A DNA stretch of 64,000 nucleotides from Actinomycetota bacterium (lineage in GTDB: Bacteria > Actinomycetota > Actinomycetes > S36-B12 > CAIYMF01). The notes under the pieces are model-generated. The model did not search any database and was not told where the DNA came from. It worked only from the letters and a program-made list of their open reading frames with translations. The DNA lies in the NCBI GenBank assembly GCA_009697815.1, contig WLRQ01000001.1, positions 1 to 64,000 of the forward strand, written 5' to 3'. Both the position numbers and the translations under genes were made by a program. Below, one piece after another: positions 29,300 to 38,499 of this stretch. Position 1 is the first letter of the stretch, and every line of letters starts with the position of its first letter.

Positions 29300-30499
29300 G
29301 TGATGGGGCAGCGTGGGGCGCGCGAGGTGCTACTCGTCGCGGTCGAGCCAGGGGCCGCAGGTGTGGCTCAGGTGAACGCGCTGCTGCCTGACGCACTTGC
29401 GGGGCGCGGGCCGGCTCTCGGGATCGCCCCTGCGGGGACCGAGGCCCACGCGGTGCGCGCGCGAACCATCGTCACCAGGGCTCCGGTGGATACCGACATC
29501 GCGGTCGTGCTCGGAACGAGTGGGTCCACCGGGAACGCCCACGGCGTCATGCTCGATTCCGCAGCGCTACTCGCATCGGCACGGTCGACCCATGACCGGC
29601 TCGGGGGGCCCGGCTCCTGGCTGCTGGCATTGCCCGTGACCGGGATAGCGGGACTGCAAGTACTCATTCGCTCACTTCTCGCCCAGGTCGACCCCGTGGT
29701 GCTGGCCTCGGTGGGCGGCGCGGCACCATTCGAGCCGCGCGCTTTCGCGGACGCGGCGTGGCGCCTGGATCCCTCACTCCCCGGCTACACCGCACTCGTG
29801 CCGGCCCAGGCCGCGCTCCTGCTCGATGATCCCGACGGGCTGGCCGCACTCCAGGGTTTCGACGCGGTTCTATTGGGCGGTGCCCGCACCGCACCACACC
29901 TGCTCGCGCGGCTAGAGGCGGCCCACATCGCCGTCGTCACGACCTACGGCATGACGGAAACATGCGGCGGGGCCTTCTATGACGGCATTCCTCTCGACGG
30001 CGTCACGGCCTCCCTGCTGGATGTGGATCCGACCGGCCTCGGGCGCATCGTGATCACCGGCCCCACGATCGCCCGCGGCTACCTCGCCGACGATGAGGCC
30101 ACCGCCGAGGCGTTCGTGTCGGGAGGACATGTGACCAACGACGTCGGCAGGTTGAACGGCACCCGGCTGACGATCGAAGGGCGCATCGACGACATCGTTC
30201 AGGTGGGCGGCACGAATGTCGCGGTGTCGGCGATCGAGGACTTGCTCGCCACGATCGTGAGCGAGGCCTGCGTCTTGGCCACCATCGATGAGGCCTGGGG
30301 CCAGCGACTCACGGCCTACATCGTGCCCCGCAGCGACGACGGGCAGCGCGGCGACGATAACGAGTCACTGGCGGCACTCGTCCTCGAACATCTGGGCCGC
30401 GCCGCCGTGCCTCGTACCTGGGTGCGTCTCGGTGCGATCCCGTATCTACCCACGGGCAAGCCCGACCGAGCCGCACTGCGCGACCTCGCCGCAACCTGA
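29300..30499 (+). CDS. menE: o-Succinylbenzoate--CoA ligase (short form)
   Basis: A 399-residue adenylate-forming enzyme. It has the P-loop 'LGTSGSTGNAHGVML' (near residue 73), 'TTYGMTETCGGAFYDG' (A5 motif) and a terminal 'YLPTGKPDRAAL' with the catalytic lysine. At about 400 residues it is shorter than the usual 450-500, as is common in actinobacterial MenE. The GTG at 29300 fits a leaderless start; an ATG follows immediately. It activates OSB for ring closure by MenB, which is not in this window. Confidence 0.9.
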   Translation: MMGQRGAREVLLVAVEPGAAGVAQVNALLPDALAGRGPALGIAPAGTEAHAVRARTIVTRAPVDTDIAVVLGTSGSTGNAHGVMLDSAALLASARSTHDRLGGPGSWLLALPVTGIAGLQVLIRSLLAQVDPVVLASVGGAAPFEPRAFADAAWRLDPSLPGYTALVPAQAALLLDDPDGLAALQGFDAVLLGGARTAPHLLARLEAAHIAVVTTYGMTETCGGAFYDGIPLDGVTASLLDVDPTGLGRIVITGPTIARGYLADDEATAEAFVSGGHVTNDVGRLNGTRLTIEGRIDDIVQVGGTNVAVSAIEDLLATIVSEACVLATIDEAWGQRLTAYIVPRSDDGQRGDDNESLAALVLEHLGRAAVPRTWVRLGAIPYLPTGKPDRAALRDLAAT

Positions 30500-30513
30500 C
30501 AGAATCACCCCTC

Positions 30514-31440
30514 GTGGCCACAGTCGGGGAATGGGTACAGGGCGCGCGACCGAGAACTCTGCCCGCCGCGATTTCACCCGTCCTCATCGGAACAGCGGTT
30601 GCCTGGACGTATCTACACGCAGCCCCCGCGTCACCCGCCGGGCACACGTCGATCAGCGCCCTGGACATCATCGCGCGGGCCCTTCTCGCACTAGTCGTGG
30701 CCCTCGCACTGCAGGTCGGCGTCAACTACGCGAACGACTACAGCGACGGCGTGCGCGGCACGGACGCGATCCGGGTCGGCCCGGTGCGTCTCGTCGGCCA
30801 GGGTCTCGCGTCGCCCGGCTCGGTGAAGTCTGCCGCCTTCGCGTCATTCGCCATCGCCGCGATGGCCGGGCTCGCCCTCGTCCTGATCACTGCCGCCTGG
30901 TGGCTCATCCTCGTCGGCATTGCGGCGATCGTCGCAGCGTGGTTCTACACCGGAGGACCGCGGCCCTACGGTTACTCAGGACTCGGAGAGGTGTTCGTCT
31001 TTGTGTTCTTCGGCCTCGTCGCCGTCGCCGGGTCCACCTACGTGCACACGCTCACGATCACGTGGCGCTCGATCGGCGCAGGTGTCGCAAGTGGCTCACT
31101 CGCAGTCGCAATCCTGCTCGCGAACAACCTGCGTGACATCCCCACAGACGTGGTCGCGGGCAAGAAGACCCTTGCCGTGCGGCTCGGCGACCCTCGCACC
31201 CGCGTGGCGTACTCGATCGCACTCGCGATCCCGTACGTGATCGCCGTGGCCATCGCGATATCGGGCACACCGTGGGCACTTCTCGCGTTTGCCTCAGCAC
31301 CGCTGACCTTGAGCCCTCTGCGCCAGGTAAGGGGAGGTGCAGTCGGACGCGGGCTCATTCCGGTCCTCGTCAGCACCGGCGTCCTGTTGCTCGGTTATGC
31401 GGTGTCGCTCAGCATCGGCCTCGTGATCTCAGCGGTCTGA
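30514..31440 (+). CDS. menA: 1,4-Dihydroxy-2-naphthoate polyprenyltransferase
   Basis: A 308-residue UbiA-family membrane prenyltransferase with about nine helices. The first Asp motif lies in 'NYANDYSDGVRGTD' (near residues 71-84) and the second in 'NNLRDIPTDVVAGKKTLAVRLG'. It attaches the polyprenyl chain to DHNA, giving demethylmenaquinone. GTG start, 14 bp after menE, so co-transcribed. Its end overlaps the convergent DUF4229 gene by 12 bp. Confidence 0.95.
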   Translation: MATVGEWVQGARPRTLPAAISPVLIGTAVAWTYLHAAPASPAGHTSISALDIIARALLALVVALALQVGVNYANDYSDGVRGTDAIRVGPVRLVGQGLASPGSVKSAAFASFAIAAMAGLALVLITAAWWLILVGIAAIVAAWFYTGGPRPYGYSGLGEVFVFVFFGLVAVAGSTYVHTLTITWRSIGAGVASGSLAVAILLANNLRDIPTDVVAGKKTLAVRLGDPRTRVAYSIALAIPYVIAVAIAISGTPWALLAFASAPLTLSPLRQVRGGAVGRGLIPVLVSTGVLLLGYAVSLSIGLVISAV

Positions 31441-31794
31441 GCCCTCGGGGCTGGCAGGGTCGGGTTCGAAGTCGGCGTCATCATCGACGTCCTCGGCCCT
31501 CGACGACGCATCGATCCGCTGGCCTACCCGCTGAATGGCAGTGGTGATCCCCACAGCCGCCACCTCGCGACGACGGTTGAGGGCGAACACCGACACGACG
31601 CCGGAGATCAGCAACGAGAAGATGATCAGGAGTGGGCCTCGCATGCCCGCGAAATAGAGCACGAGCCCCACGGCCGCGAGAATCGCAAGGCGCAGAAGGG
31701 TATAGAGGACGATGGGATGTCCACCGCGAACGGGCGCCAACTCCTCTGCAGGCGCGGACGGATCGGCAGGCTGGGCGTTCTCGGACTCGTTCAC
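31429..31794 (-). CDS. DUF4229 small membrane protein
   Basis: A 121-residue protein with two adjacent transmembrane segments ('HPIVLYTLLRLAILAAVGLVL' region and 'PLLIIFSLLISGVVSVFAL'), then 'NRRREVAAVG' and an acidic, Ser/Asp-rich C-terminal tail. This layout matches the DUF4229 family, a small actinobacterial membrane protein of unknown function often found near menE/menA and ccs genes. GTG start. Confidence 0.72.
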   Translation of the reverse strand: MNESENAQPADPSAPAEELAPVRGGHPIVLYTLLRLAILAAVGLVLYFAGMRGPLLIIFSLLISGVVSVFALNRRREVAAVGITTAIQRVGQRIDASSRAEDVDDDADFEPDPASPEGSDR

Positions 31795-31814
31795 CAGAGC
31801 ACGGTACGTCGGGC

Positions 31815-32204
31815 TCAGCGGCCCGTGGGGTCCGGGTGGTCATCAGGCTCGCGGGCCTCATCGCCGGAGCGACGATTTCGCATCTTGCGCGACCACTCGT
31901 CGTCAGCGAGCCTGCGAAGGAAGGTGGGGTCATCATCGGGTGCGACCGGCCCACGGCGACGCCCAGTGCTCGGTCGGCGCGTCGGTGATCCCGCCGCCTG
32001 TACCGGCGGCACACCCGCGCCAGGTGCGGGTGGCCGTCCCAAGAACAGCCACGCGAGAGCGCCCACGAACGGCACGATCACGATGAGCAGGAGCCAGAGC
32101 CATTTCGGCAGCGCACGGGTCTGTTGCCGAGGCGTGGACACGATGTCGATCAGCGCATAGATCGTGACGACGACCGGGACGGCCCACAACAAGAACCTGA
32201 TCAC
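31815..32204 (-). CDS. PLDc_N-domain small membrane protein
   Basis: A 129-residue protein with two transmembrane helices ('FLLWAVPVVVTIYALIDIV' and 'WLWLLLIVIVPFVGALAWLFLG') separated by the basic loop 'STPRQQTRALPK'. The second helix ending 'GALAWLFLGRP' is the signature of the phospholipase D N-terminal-like domain, but there is no PLD catalytic HKD motif. The C-terminal half is a charged, Arg/Asp-rich tail. Function unknown. GTG start; 20 bp ahead of the DUF4229 gene, so probably co-transcribed. Confidence 0.75.
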   Translation of the reverse strand: MIRFLLWAVPVVVTIYALIDIVSTPRQQTRALPKWLWLLLIVIVPFVGALAWLFLGRPPAPGAGVPPVQAAGSPTRRPSTGRRRGPVAPDDDPTFLRRLADDEWSRKMRNRRSGDEAREPDDHPDPTGR

Positions 32205-32283
32205 GACCGACGCTCACCCCTCCCGGAATCTCCACCACAGCGTACGTCGCCCACCGACAGGGCGCCGCGCGAGAGCGCGGAAC

Positions 32284-33273
32284 TCACACCCCAGCGTAGG
32301 AGTGGAGCCCGGTGATGAGGATGTTGACCCCGAAGAAGTTGAACAGGAAGCAGCCGAACGCCACCAAGGCGACGACGGAGGCCTTGCGACCCTTCCATCC
32401 AGCCGTGGCCCGCGCGTGCAGATAGGCGGCATACACCACCCAGGTGATGAAGGCCCAGGTCTCCTTCGGGTCCCAGCCCCAGTAACGTCCCCACGCGTTC
32501 TCGGCCCAGATCGCGCCGGCGACCACCGCGAATGTCCAGAGCGGGAACATGAACGCGTGAATGCGGTATGCCATGGCGTCGAGCCGTGCTGCCTCCGGGA
32601 GTCGGCGCGCCAGCGCGTCCAGCCGGTAGCGCTTTCCCACGAGGGCTCGGCGCTCGCCTGAGTCGGCCACGAGGAAGAGCAGTGTGACGGCCGCACCAAT
32701 GCAGAATGCGCCGCCGCAAATGATCGCGGCTGTCACGTGAATGACGAGCCAGTAGGACTTCAGCGCCGGCACGAGCTGCGCGGCGTCCGTGTACAGAACC
32801 GTGACTGCCAACCCGAGGGTGAGCAGGACGGGGAGTACGACGAAGAGTCCGAGCCAGCGCAGGTCGCGCTTAAGTGACAGGGCGACGAACGCGAGTGCGA
32901 CCGCGAACGCGGTGGTGACCGCGAACTCGTACATGTTGCCCCACGGAGGACGTTGCACCGAAAGGCCTCGGAGCAGGACCCCAGCGCCGAGCAGCACAGT
33001 GCCGAGCCACGTCACGGACATCCCGATATTCCCGCTGCGCCGACCGGGGGGCAGCGCGCCGTCGTCCGGCCCGCCCACCGCAAGTGCAGTCCGGGTTGCC
33101 ACCGCGACACCACCGCTGGCGGCCTCAGCTTCGGGCACACCCGCCGGGACGAGGTCGCGACCGCGCATCGAGGCGAGCGATGCCGCAAAGGCGATCATCG
33201 CGATCGTGAACGCGGCCATCGCGCCATAGATCAGGTAGTTGCTGTAGGCCGCGAGCGTCTCGTTGGTCGGCAC
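32284..33273 (-). CDS. ccsB: Cytochrome c biogenesis protein CcsB (ResC/CcsA type)
   Basis: A 329-residue haem-handling membrane protein with about eight helices and the tryptophan-rich haem motif 'WGRYWGWDPKETWAF' (WWD domain) near residue 265, plus conserved histidines such as in 'VIHVTAAI'. With ResB it moves haem across the membrane and attaches it to apocytochromes c (system II). The GTG at 33273 is preferred because GAGGAGA lies 6 nt upstream; an in-frame ATG at 33294 would add seven residues. It is the last gene of the haem/cytochrome c array. Confidence 0.93.
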   Translation of the reverse strand: MPTNETLAAYSNYLIYGAMAAFTIAMIAFAASLASMRGRDLVPAGVPEAEAASGGVAVATRTALAVGGPDDGALPPGRRSGNIGMSVTWLGTVLLGAGVLLRGLSVQRPPWGNMYEFAVTTAFAVALAFVALSLKRDLRWLGLFVVLPVLLTLGLAVTVLYTDAAQLVPALKSYWLVIHVTAAIICGGAFCIGAAVTLLFLVADSGERRALVGKRYRLDALARRLPEAARLDAMAYRIHAFMFPLWTFAVVAGAIWAENAWGRYWGWDPKETWAFITWVVYAAYLHARATAGWKGRKASVVALVAFGCFLFNFFGVNILITGLHSYAGV

Positions 33274-33344
33274 TGGCTCTCCTCGTCTGGTCATCCGCCC
33301 AAGGGCGTGGTCGTGATCTCACCTGGAACTGATCGTCGGGCTGA

Positions 33345-35003
33345 CTAAGTCTGCGGCTTGCTGCCCTGACCCGGGGCCGGGGTCCGCGAAGGATTCTCGC
33401 TGGGTCCGCCGCCGAGAGCGGCCACGAGCGCCTCGACCTCATCACCCACACTTGCGTGCTCCGAGCGAGTGAGACCGGCAACCTCGACAACGGTAACCCC
33501 CGGTTCGCCACTCGCCACCCGGACCCACACCCGCCGACGCCGGATCAGCAGTGAGAGGGCCAGACCGGTGATGGCCAGCACTGCAGACACCACCGCGAGC
33601 TCTTTGCCCGGATCGTGGGCGACGGTGAACGAGGCCCACTGGACGTATCCGTCGAACGTGACGGTGCCATTGCCACCCGGCAGCGCCCAGACGTCACCCG
33701 GGGCGAGTTCCTCGATGCCGAGCCTGGACATCGTGGACGTGTTCAGGGAGTAGACCGACTGCGGGCGCCCGGTGCCGAGGCCGAGGTCACCGGTCCACGC
33801 GGAGATGTAGATCGCCGGACGGTCGGCCGCAGGGAAGGTCGAGGTAGGCCCGAGCACTGGATCGACGACCGCCGTGGGGAGGAAGAACCCGACCAGACCG
33901 AGTTGCGGGACAGTGTCGGGCACCTTGACGACACCGGTCGACTTGAAGTTGCCGTCTTGCGGGAGAAAGACGACGGAGTCGTGGAAGACGATGTCGCCCT
34001 TGGCGTTGCGCACCGTGACCATGGGTGCGTAGCCGTGCCCGACGAGGAACACCTTCACTCCCCCGACCACCAGAGGATCGTTGACCTCGATGCGCGCAGA
34101 CTCCTTCGCGGCACCGGGCTCGCGGACCAGGGTGACATCTGCCGCGAATGTTCGCGCAGCACCGTTCTGCTGACCGCCCCGCTGGTAGTCCGCTGAGAAC
34201 TTGTTCAGCGTGAAGGAGAAAGGAGGGAGCGACGTCGGATCGAACCCGCGCCCGGGCGCGAAGGAGTCGAACTGGGCCTGAGTGTCGGCGAAAGATGAGC
34301 CCTCGCGCACGATGACGGTGGCCTTGAATCCGTTGAAGGCCCCGACCCCGACGGACACGAGTAGAACCAGGAGCGAGAGGTGGAAGAGCAGGTTGCCCGT
34401 CTCCCTTGCATAGCCCTTCTCCGCTGCGACCCACCCGCCCCGGCCGTCGAACTCAGAGGTGTCGACGCGCCAGCGATGCCCACGCAGCCAGGCCGCCGAG
34501 GAGTCGAGCACCACCTGGGGATCGGAGGCGATGTCCAGCATGCGGTGCTCGGGAAGCCGAGCGAGATGGCGCGGAGCAACCGGGGGTCGCGACCGCAGGA
34601 TCTTCGCGTGCAAGAGCGTCCGCGGGAGGACACAGCCGGCGAGCGAGATGAACAGCAGCACATAGATGGCCGCGAACCAGGATGACGAGAAAACGTCGAA
34701 CATCCCGAGCCGGTCGAGGATGCGTCCCTTGACCGGGTCGTTGGCCAGATAGTCGTTGACCCGCAAGGGGTTCGAGCCCCGTTGCGGGAACAGCGAACCA
34801 GGCACGGACGCCACCGCGAGCAGGAAGAGCAGCACGAGCGCGGTGCGCATGCTCGTGAGCGTGCGCCATGCCCAGCGCAGCCAGCCCAGGACCCCAATAC
34901 CCATGGGCTCGACTGCCGAGTCAACGTCAAGGGGTGCGGTCGACAAGCGCTGAGCGTCGTCCTGAGACTCGCGGCTCGCGGCCGCGGACATCGGGTCGTT
35001 CAC
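33345..35003 (-). CDS. resB: Cytochrome c biogenesis protein ResB
   Basis: A 552-residue membrane protein. The first half has three helices, including 'MRTALVLLFLLAVASVPGSLFPQRG', typical of ResB; a large extracytoplasmic domain follows, and the last helix is 'AVVSAVLAITGLALSLLIRRRR'. It partners CcsB in system II haem ligation. The start is the GTG at 35003, overlapping the ccdA stop by 4 bp. The last 50 residues are a Pro/Gly/Ser-rich cytoplasmic tail. Confidence 0.93.
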   Translation of the reverse strand: MNDPMSAAASRESQDDAQRLSTAPLDVDSAVEPMGIGVLGWLRWAWRTLTSMRTALVLLFLLAVASVPGSLFPQRGSNPLRVNDYLANDPVKGRILDRLGMFDVFSSSWFAAIYVLLFISLAGCVLPRTLLHAKILRSRPPVAPRHLARLPEHRMLDIASDPQVVLDSSAAWLRGHRWRVDTSEFDGRGGWVAAEKGYARETGNLLFHLSLLVLLVSVGVGAFNGFKATVIVREGSSFADTQAQFDSFAPGRGFDPTSLPPFSFTLNKFSADYQRGGQQNGAARTFAADVTLVREPGAAKESARIEVNDPLVVGGVKVFLVGHGYAPMVTVRNAKGDIVFHDSVVFLPQDGNFKSTGVVKVPDTVPQLGLVGFFLPTAVVDPVLGPTSTFPAADRPAIYISAWTGDLGLGTGRPQSVYSLNTSTMSRLGIEELAPGDVWALPGGNGTVTFDGYVQWASFTVAHDPGKELAVVSAVLAITGLALSLLIRRRRVWVRVASGEPGVTVVEVAGLTRSEHASVGDEVEALVAALGGGPSENPSRTPAPGQGSKPQT

Positions 35004-35767
35004 AGCGACACCCCGAATCCGCCGGCCCACGACCGAAGGCCGATGGTCAGGTCGTCCCACGTGCCTGTGACAAGGAGCAGCCCGATCGCGATGAGAAGGA
35101 CTCCACCTATGCGCATGACCAACACGCTACGTCGTCGCACGGCACCGAGCGCACCCAGCATGCGCCGGAAGAGCAGGCCCACGATCACGAACGGCAATCC
35201 CAGACCCAGGCAGTAGAACACCGAGAGGAGGGCGCCACGTGCGGCACTCGCCTCGGTGAAGGCGAGGGTCTGGACCGCGCCGAGTGTCGGTCCTATGCAG
35301 GGTGTCCAACCGAGACCGAAGATCACTCCGAGAAGTGGCGCACCCCAGAGGCCGACGTCAGGGATTCGATGCAGTCGCCACTCTCGTTGGGCACCGGGGA
35401 TCAGCCCTACGAATGCGAGCCCGAGGGCGATGACAACAACCCCGAGCACCCGCGTTATCGCCCCTTGGTATTGCACAAGCGCATTGCCCAGCGCGCCGAA
35501 CAACGTGCCGTACGCCACGAACACAGCGGTGAATCCCAGGACAAAGAGCAATGACCCGACCAAGACTCGACCTTTGGTCCGCGCGGACTTGCCGGCGGAG
35601 CCGGCCTCACCGGCGAGCTCCGCACCCGTCAGCCCCGTGACAAACGACAGATAGCCCGGGACGAGCGGGAGCACGCACGGCGAGAGGAACGAGACCGCGC
35701 CCGCCGCGAATGCGATCGGCGCCGCGAGGAACAAGGACCCGGTGGCAACTGTCTGGACCGTGCTCAT
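35000..35767 (-). CDS. ccdA: Thiol-disulfide carrier CcdA
   Basis: A 255-residue DsbD-family membrane protein with six helices. The two redox cysteines lie in 'SFLSPCVLPLVPGYLSF' (near residue 31) and 'GWTPCIGPTLGAVQ' (near residue 154). It carries reductant from cytoplasmic thioredoxin to the outer thioredoxin-like protein encoded just upstream. ATG start, one base after the tlpA-like stop. Confidence 0.95.
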   Translation of the reverse strand: MSTVQTVATGSLFLAAPIAFAAGAVSFLSPCVLPLVPGYLSFVTGLTGAELAGEAGSAGKSARTKGRVLVGSLLFVLGFTAVFVAYGTLFGALGNALVQYQGAITRVLGVVVIALGLAFVGLIPGAQREWRLHRIPDVGLWGAPLLGVIFGLGWTPCIGPTLGAVQTLAFTEASAARGALLSVFYCLGLGLPFVIVGLLFRRMLGALGAVRRRSVLVMRIGGVLLIAIGLLLVTGTWDDLTIGLRSWAGGFGVSL

Positions 35768-35768
35768 C

Positions 35769-36368
35769 TCAGGATGTCTCCCCGAGCACGGGTTCGATCA
35801 TCCCGAGCAATCGGGAGATGTCCACGGCACCGAGTGCCCGCGCCGCCACTCGACCCTGGCGGTCCAAAACGAAGGTCGTGGGGATCCCCGCTGCGGGCAA
35901 GGCCCCCCTGAAGGCCAGGACGAGGGAGTTGTCTGCGTCGAACATCGACGGGTAGGACACATCGAACCTACGCGTGAAGGCCCTCGCATTCTCGATCGAA
36001 TCCTTCGCACCCGAGACGATGCCCACAAACTCAACACCGGCGGAATGCTTCTGGCCGTATACCTTCTCGAGGGTCGCTGCTTCCTCACGACAGGGCGAGC
36101 ACCACGACGCCCAGAAGTTCACCACCACCACTTTGCCTCGCATCGAGACGAGATCGAGGGGTGCCCCGTCGAGGGTTGTGCCCACCACGGTCGGTGCGGC
36201 GGTGCGCTCATCCGGAGCGAGTAGAACCGTCGATCCATCACCCGCGACATAGCGAGAGGACCCGTCAACCGACCCCGATGTGGTGCCACACCCGGCGAGA
36301 ACCAGTGCCAATGCGCAGATCAACCCGGCCACGGGGGCTAGGCGCGCGTGGTAATGCCTCACGGTCAT
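35769..36368 (-). CDS. TlpA/ResA-like thioredoxin lipoprotein
   Basis: A 199-residue protein with an N-terminal signal and lipobox ending 'LVLAGC' (Cys near residue 26), then a thioredoxin fold with the CSPC active site in 'VVVNFWASWCSPCREEA'. It would keep apocytochrome c CXXCH thiols reduced outside the membrane, receiving electrons from CcdA. The ATG at 36368 is chosen as it opens directly onto a signal peptide; the frame stays open through a 15-bp repeat and into the phosphatase gene, but that longer start is unlikely. Confidence 0.9.
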   Translation of the reverse strand: MTVRHYHARLAPVAGLICALALVLAGCGTTSGSVDGSSRYVAGDGSTVLLAPDERTAAPTVVGTTLDGAPLDLVSMRGKVVVVNFWASWCSPCREEAATLEKVYGQKHSAGVEFVGIVSGAKDSIENARAFTRRFDVSYPSMFDADNSLVLAFRGALPAAGIPTTFVLDRQGRVAARALGAVDISRLLGMIEPVLGETS

Positions 36369-36375
36369 CGCTCCT

Positions 36376-36435
36376 GTCACGGTCGTAGGTGTCACCGTCG
36401 TAGGTGTCACCGTCGTAGGTGTCACCGTCGTAGCT
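36376..36435. repeat. 15-bp tandem repeat (4 copies) ahead of the tlpA-like gene
   Basis: Four consecutive 15-bp units of GTCACCGTCGTAGGT (first and last with one change each). On the minus strand the internal units contain GGTGACACC, a 9-bp palindrome. The array lies in the 107-bp gap between the histidine phosphatase gene and the tlpA-like gene, ending 7 bp before the ATG. It is in frame with that gene and would code for Thr-Val-Thr-Pro-Thr repeats if translated. Confidence 0.95.
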
Positions 36436-36475
36436 GCCCCGAGCAAGCGGCCGGCGCGCGAGGGAACTGAGCGCC

Positions 36476-37159
36476 TCAGCGTCGACCCGATAGCCGACTC
36501 GACTTCTGAGGCACCTTCTCCGCCGCCTTCTCGGCAGCCCGCTGGCGGATCAGATCGGCCGACGGCTCTGTGTAGGTGATGGCCACCAAGGTGTCGTCGT
36601 CGAAGGTCAAGGAGGTCAAGCTGGCGAGATTGCACTGCCGACGACGCGGATCATGGACGAACCGTCGCTGCTCCGCGTCCAGCCGCGCGATCCAGATCGG
36701 CAGTTGGTGACTCACCAACACGGCCTCGTGTCCACGCGCCTCCTCACGTGCCGCCGCAACCGCAGCGCGCATACGACCAGCGAGGTCGACGTAGTGCTCG
36801 CCCCAGCTCGGGGTGAACGGGTTGTAGAGATGGCGCCAAGTCTTGGGATTCCGCAGGGCGCCGTCACCGATACTGACCCGCTTGCCCTCGAACACGTTGC
36901 CAGCCTCAATGATCCGGGGGTCGATCCCCACGGTGATCCCGTGGTGCGCGCCGACCGGCGCCGCCGTCTGCTGCGCCCGCTCAAGCGGGGAGGAGATCAC
37001 CGCGGTGACGTCGCGGTCAGCCAGGGCCTCGGCAGCGCGCTGGGCCATCTGCTCGCCGAGGTCGGACAGACGGAAGCCCGGAAGACGGCCGTAGAGGACT
37101 CCGCTGGGATTGAACACCTCCCCATGGCGCAGAAGATGCACGACCGTGCGGGTGCTCAT
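36476..37159 (-). CDS. Histidine phosphatase family protein
   Basis: A 227-residue member of the phosphoglycerate-mutase-like superfamily: '[28 protein letters not shown]' holds the catalytic RHG (near residues 11-13), '[11 protein letters not shown]' the second arginine, 'EGKRVSIG' follows, and '[11 protein letters not shown]' the second histidine. Substrate unknown. It overlaps the hemL stop by 4 bp. The same position between hemL and the cytochrome c maturation genes is occupied by a homologue in M. tuberculosis (around Rv0525), suggesting a conserved link to haem or cytochrome c that has not been defined. Confidence 0.9.
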   Translation of the reverse strand: MSTRTVVHLLRHGEVFNPSGVLYGRLPGFRLSDLGEQMAQRAAEALADRDVTAVISSPLERAQQTAAPVGAHHGITVGIDPRIIEAGNVFEGKRVSIGDGALRNPKTWRHLYNPFTPSWGEHYVDLAGRMRAAVAAAREEARGHEAVLVSHQLPIWIARLDAEQRRFVHDPRRRQCNLASLTSLTFDDDTLVAITYTEPSADLIRQRAAEKAAEKVPQKSSRLSGRR

Positions 37160-38499
37160 GAGTAGTCCTTCGCGATCTCAGGGTGCGCGGCTGCCGCAGC
37201 GCTCGCAGCGGCAGGAAGAGCTGCGACCAAACGGTCGAGGGCGTTGTCGTCATGGGCCGCCGAGACGAACCACGCCTCGAAGGCGCTCGGCGGGAGGTAC
37301 ACCCCACGGTCGAGCATCGCGTGGAAGAAAGCGGAGTAGCGCCAGGCTTCCTGGGTGCGAGCCTGGTCGTAAGTGACGGGGAGGTCGGCTGAGAAGAACA
37401 CCGAGAACAAGCTGCCCGCGGTTGCGAGGCGGTGGGTGACCCCCGCGACCGACAGGGCCTCGGACACCAGACGCCCCACGGTGGCCGCCGCGGCATCGAC
37501 GCGTGAGTAGACCTCAGGGGTGCACTGCGTCAGTGTCGCGAGACCGCAGGCGGCCGCCACGGGGTTACCCGCGAGAGTGCCTGCCTGGTAGACCGGGCCC
37601 GCCGGAGCGAGATGGCCCATGACCTCGGCGCGGCCTCCGAACGCCGCAGCGGGAAGGCCGCCGCCCATCACCTTGCCGAACGTGACAAGGTCGGGCGCCC
37701 ACGTGTCGTCGGTGCGCGCTTCGAGCTCGAGCCAACCGCTGCGTGCAACCCGAAAGCCCGTCATGACCTCGTCGACGACGAACAGGGCGCCATGTGCACT
37801 CGAGATGCGCGCGAGCGCAGCGTTGAAGCCAGGCACCGGGGCGACGACCCCCATATTGGCCGCGGCCGCCTCGGTGATCACGGCGGCAATCTCGTCGCCG
37901 TGAAGCGCGAAAGCCGCCTCAACGGCCGAGATGTCGTTGTAGGGCAGCACGATCGTGTCGTGCGCCTGGGCGCCGGTGACACCAGGGGTGTCGGGCAAGG
38001 CGAAGGTGGCCAGGCCAGATCCTGCAGCGGCCAGAAGGGAATCGACGTGACCGTGGTAGCAGCCAGCGAACTTCACGACCTTGGCGCGCCCAGTGAAACC
38101 GCGCGCGAGTCGGATGGCCGACATCGTGGCCTCGGTGCCACTACTGACGAGCCGGACCTGCTCAACTGCGGGGATGCGCGACACGATCTCCTCGGCGAGC
38201 AACACCTCACCCTCGCCCGGGGTGCCGAATGAGAAGCCGCGGGTGGCCGCGTCACGAACGGCCTCGACCACCGCGGGATGTGCGTGACCCAGGAGCATCG
38301 GACCCCACGAGCAGACGAGGTCGAGGTAGTCACGTCCGTCAACATCGGTGATCCACGGCCCGCTGCCCGAGGCCATGAAGCGAGGCGTGCCACCCACAGC
38401 GCGGAATGCGCGCACGGGCGAGTTGACCCCACCCGGCGTGACGGCCTTGCCTCGCGCGAACAGGGCCTGAGATGCAGGCGCGATGTCGTCGTAACTCAT
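37156..38499 (-). CDS. hemL: Glutamate-1-semialdehyde 2,1-aminomutase
   Basis: A 447-residue PLP enzyme. 'VFHARGK'-type start region reads '[21 protein letters not shown]' (HemL signature), 'DEVMTGFRV' holds the PLP Asp, and '[18 protein letters not shown]' the Schiff-base lysine. It converts glutamate-1-semialdehyde to 5-aminolevulinate. ATG overlaps the hemB stop by 4 bp. Confidence 0.96.
   Translation of the reverse strand: MSYDDIAPASQALFARGKAVTPGGVNSPVRAFRAVGGTPRFMASGSGPWITDVDGRDYLDLVCSWGPMLLGHAHPAVVEAVRDAATRGFSFGTPGEGEVLLAEEIVSRIPAVEQVRLVSSGTEATMSAIRLARGFTGRAKVVKFAGCYHGHVDSLLAAAGSGLATFALPDTPGVTGAQAHDTIVLPYNDISAVEAAFALHGDEIAAVITEAAAANMGVVAPVPGFNAALARISSAHGALFVVDEVMTGFRVARSGWLELEARTDDTWAPDLVTFGKVMGGGLPAAAFGGRAEVMGHLAPAGPVYQAGTLAGNPVAAACGLATLTQCTPEVYSRVDAAAATVGRLVSEALSVAGVTHRLATAGSLFSVFFSADLPVTYDQARTQEAWRYSAFFHAMLDRGVYLPPSAFEAWFVSAAHDDNALDRLVAALPAAASAAAAAHPEIAKDYS

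Noticed and set aside
36376-36435. Short direct repeats as a possible CRISPR array
   Set aside because: The 15-bp units are contiguous with no spacers, and no cas genes are present.
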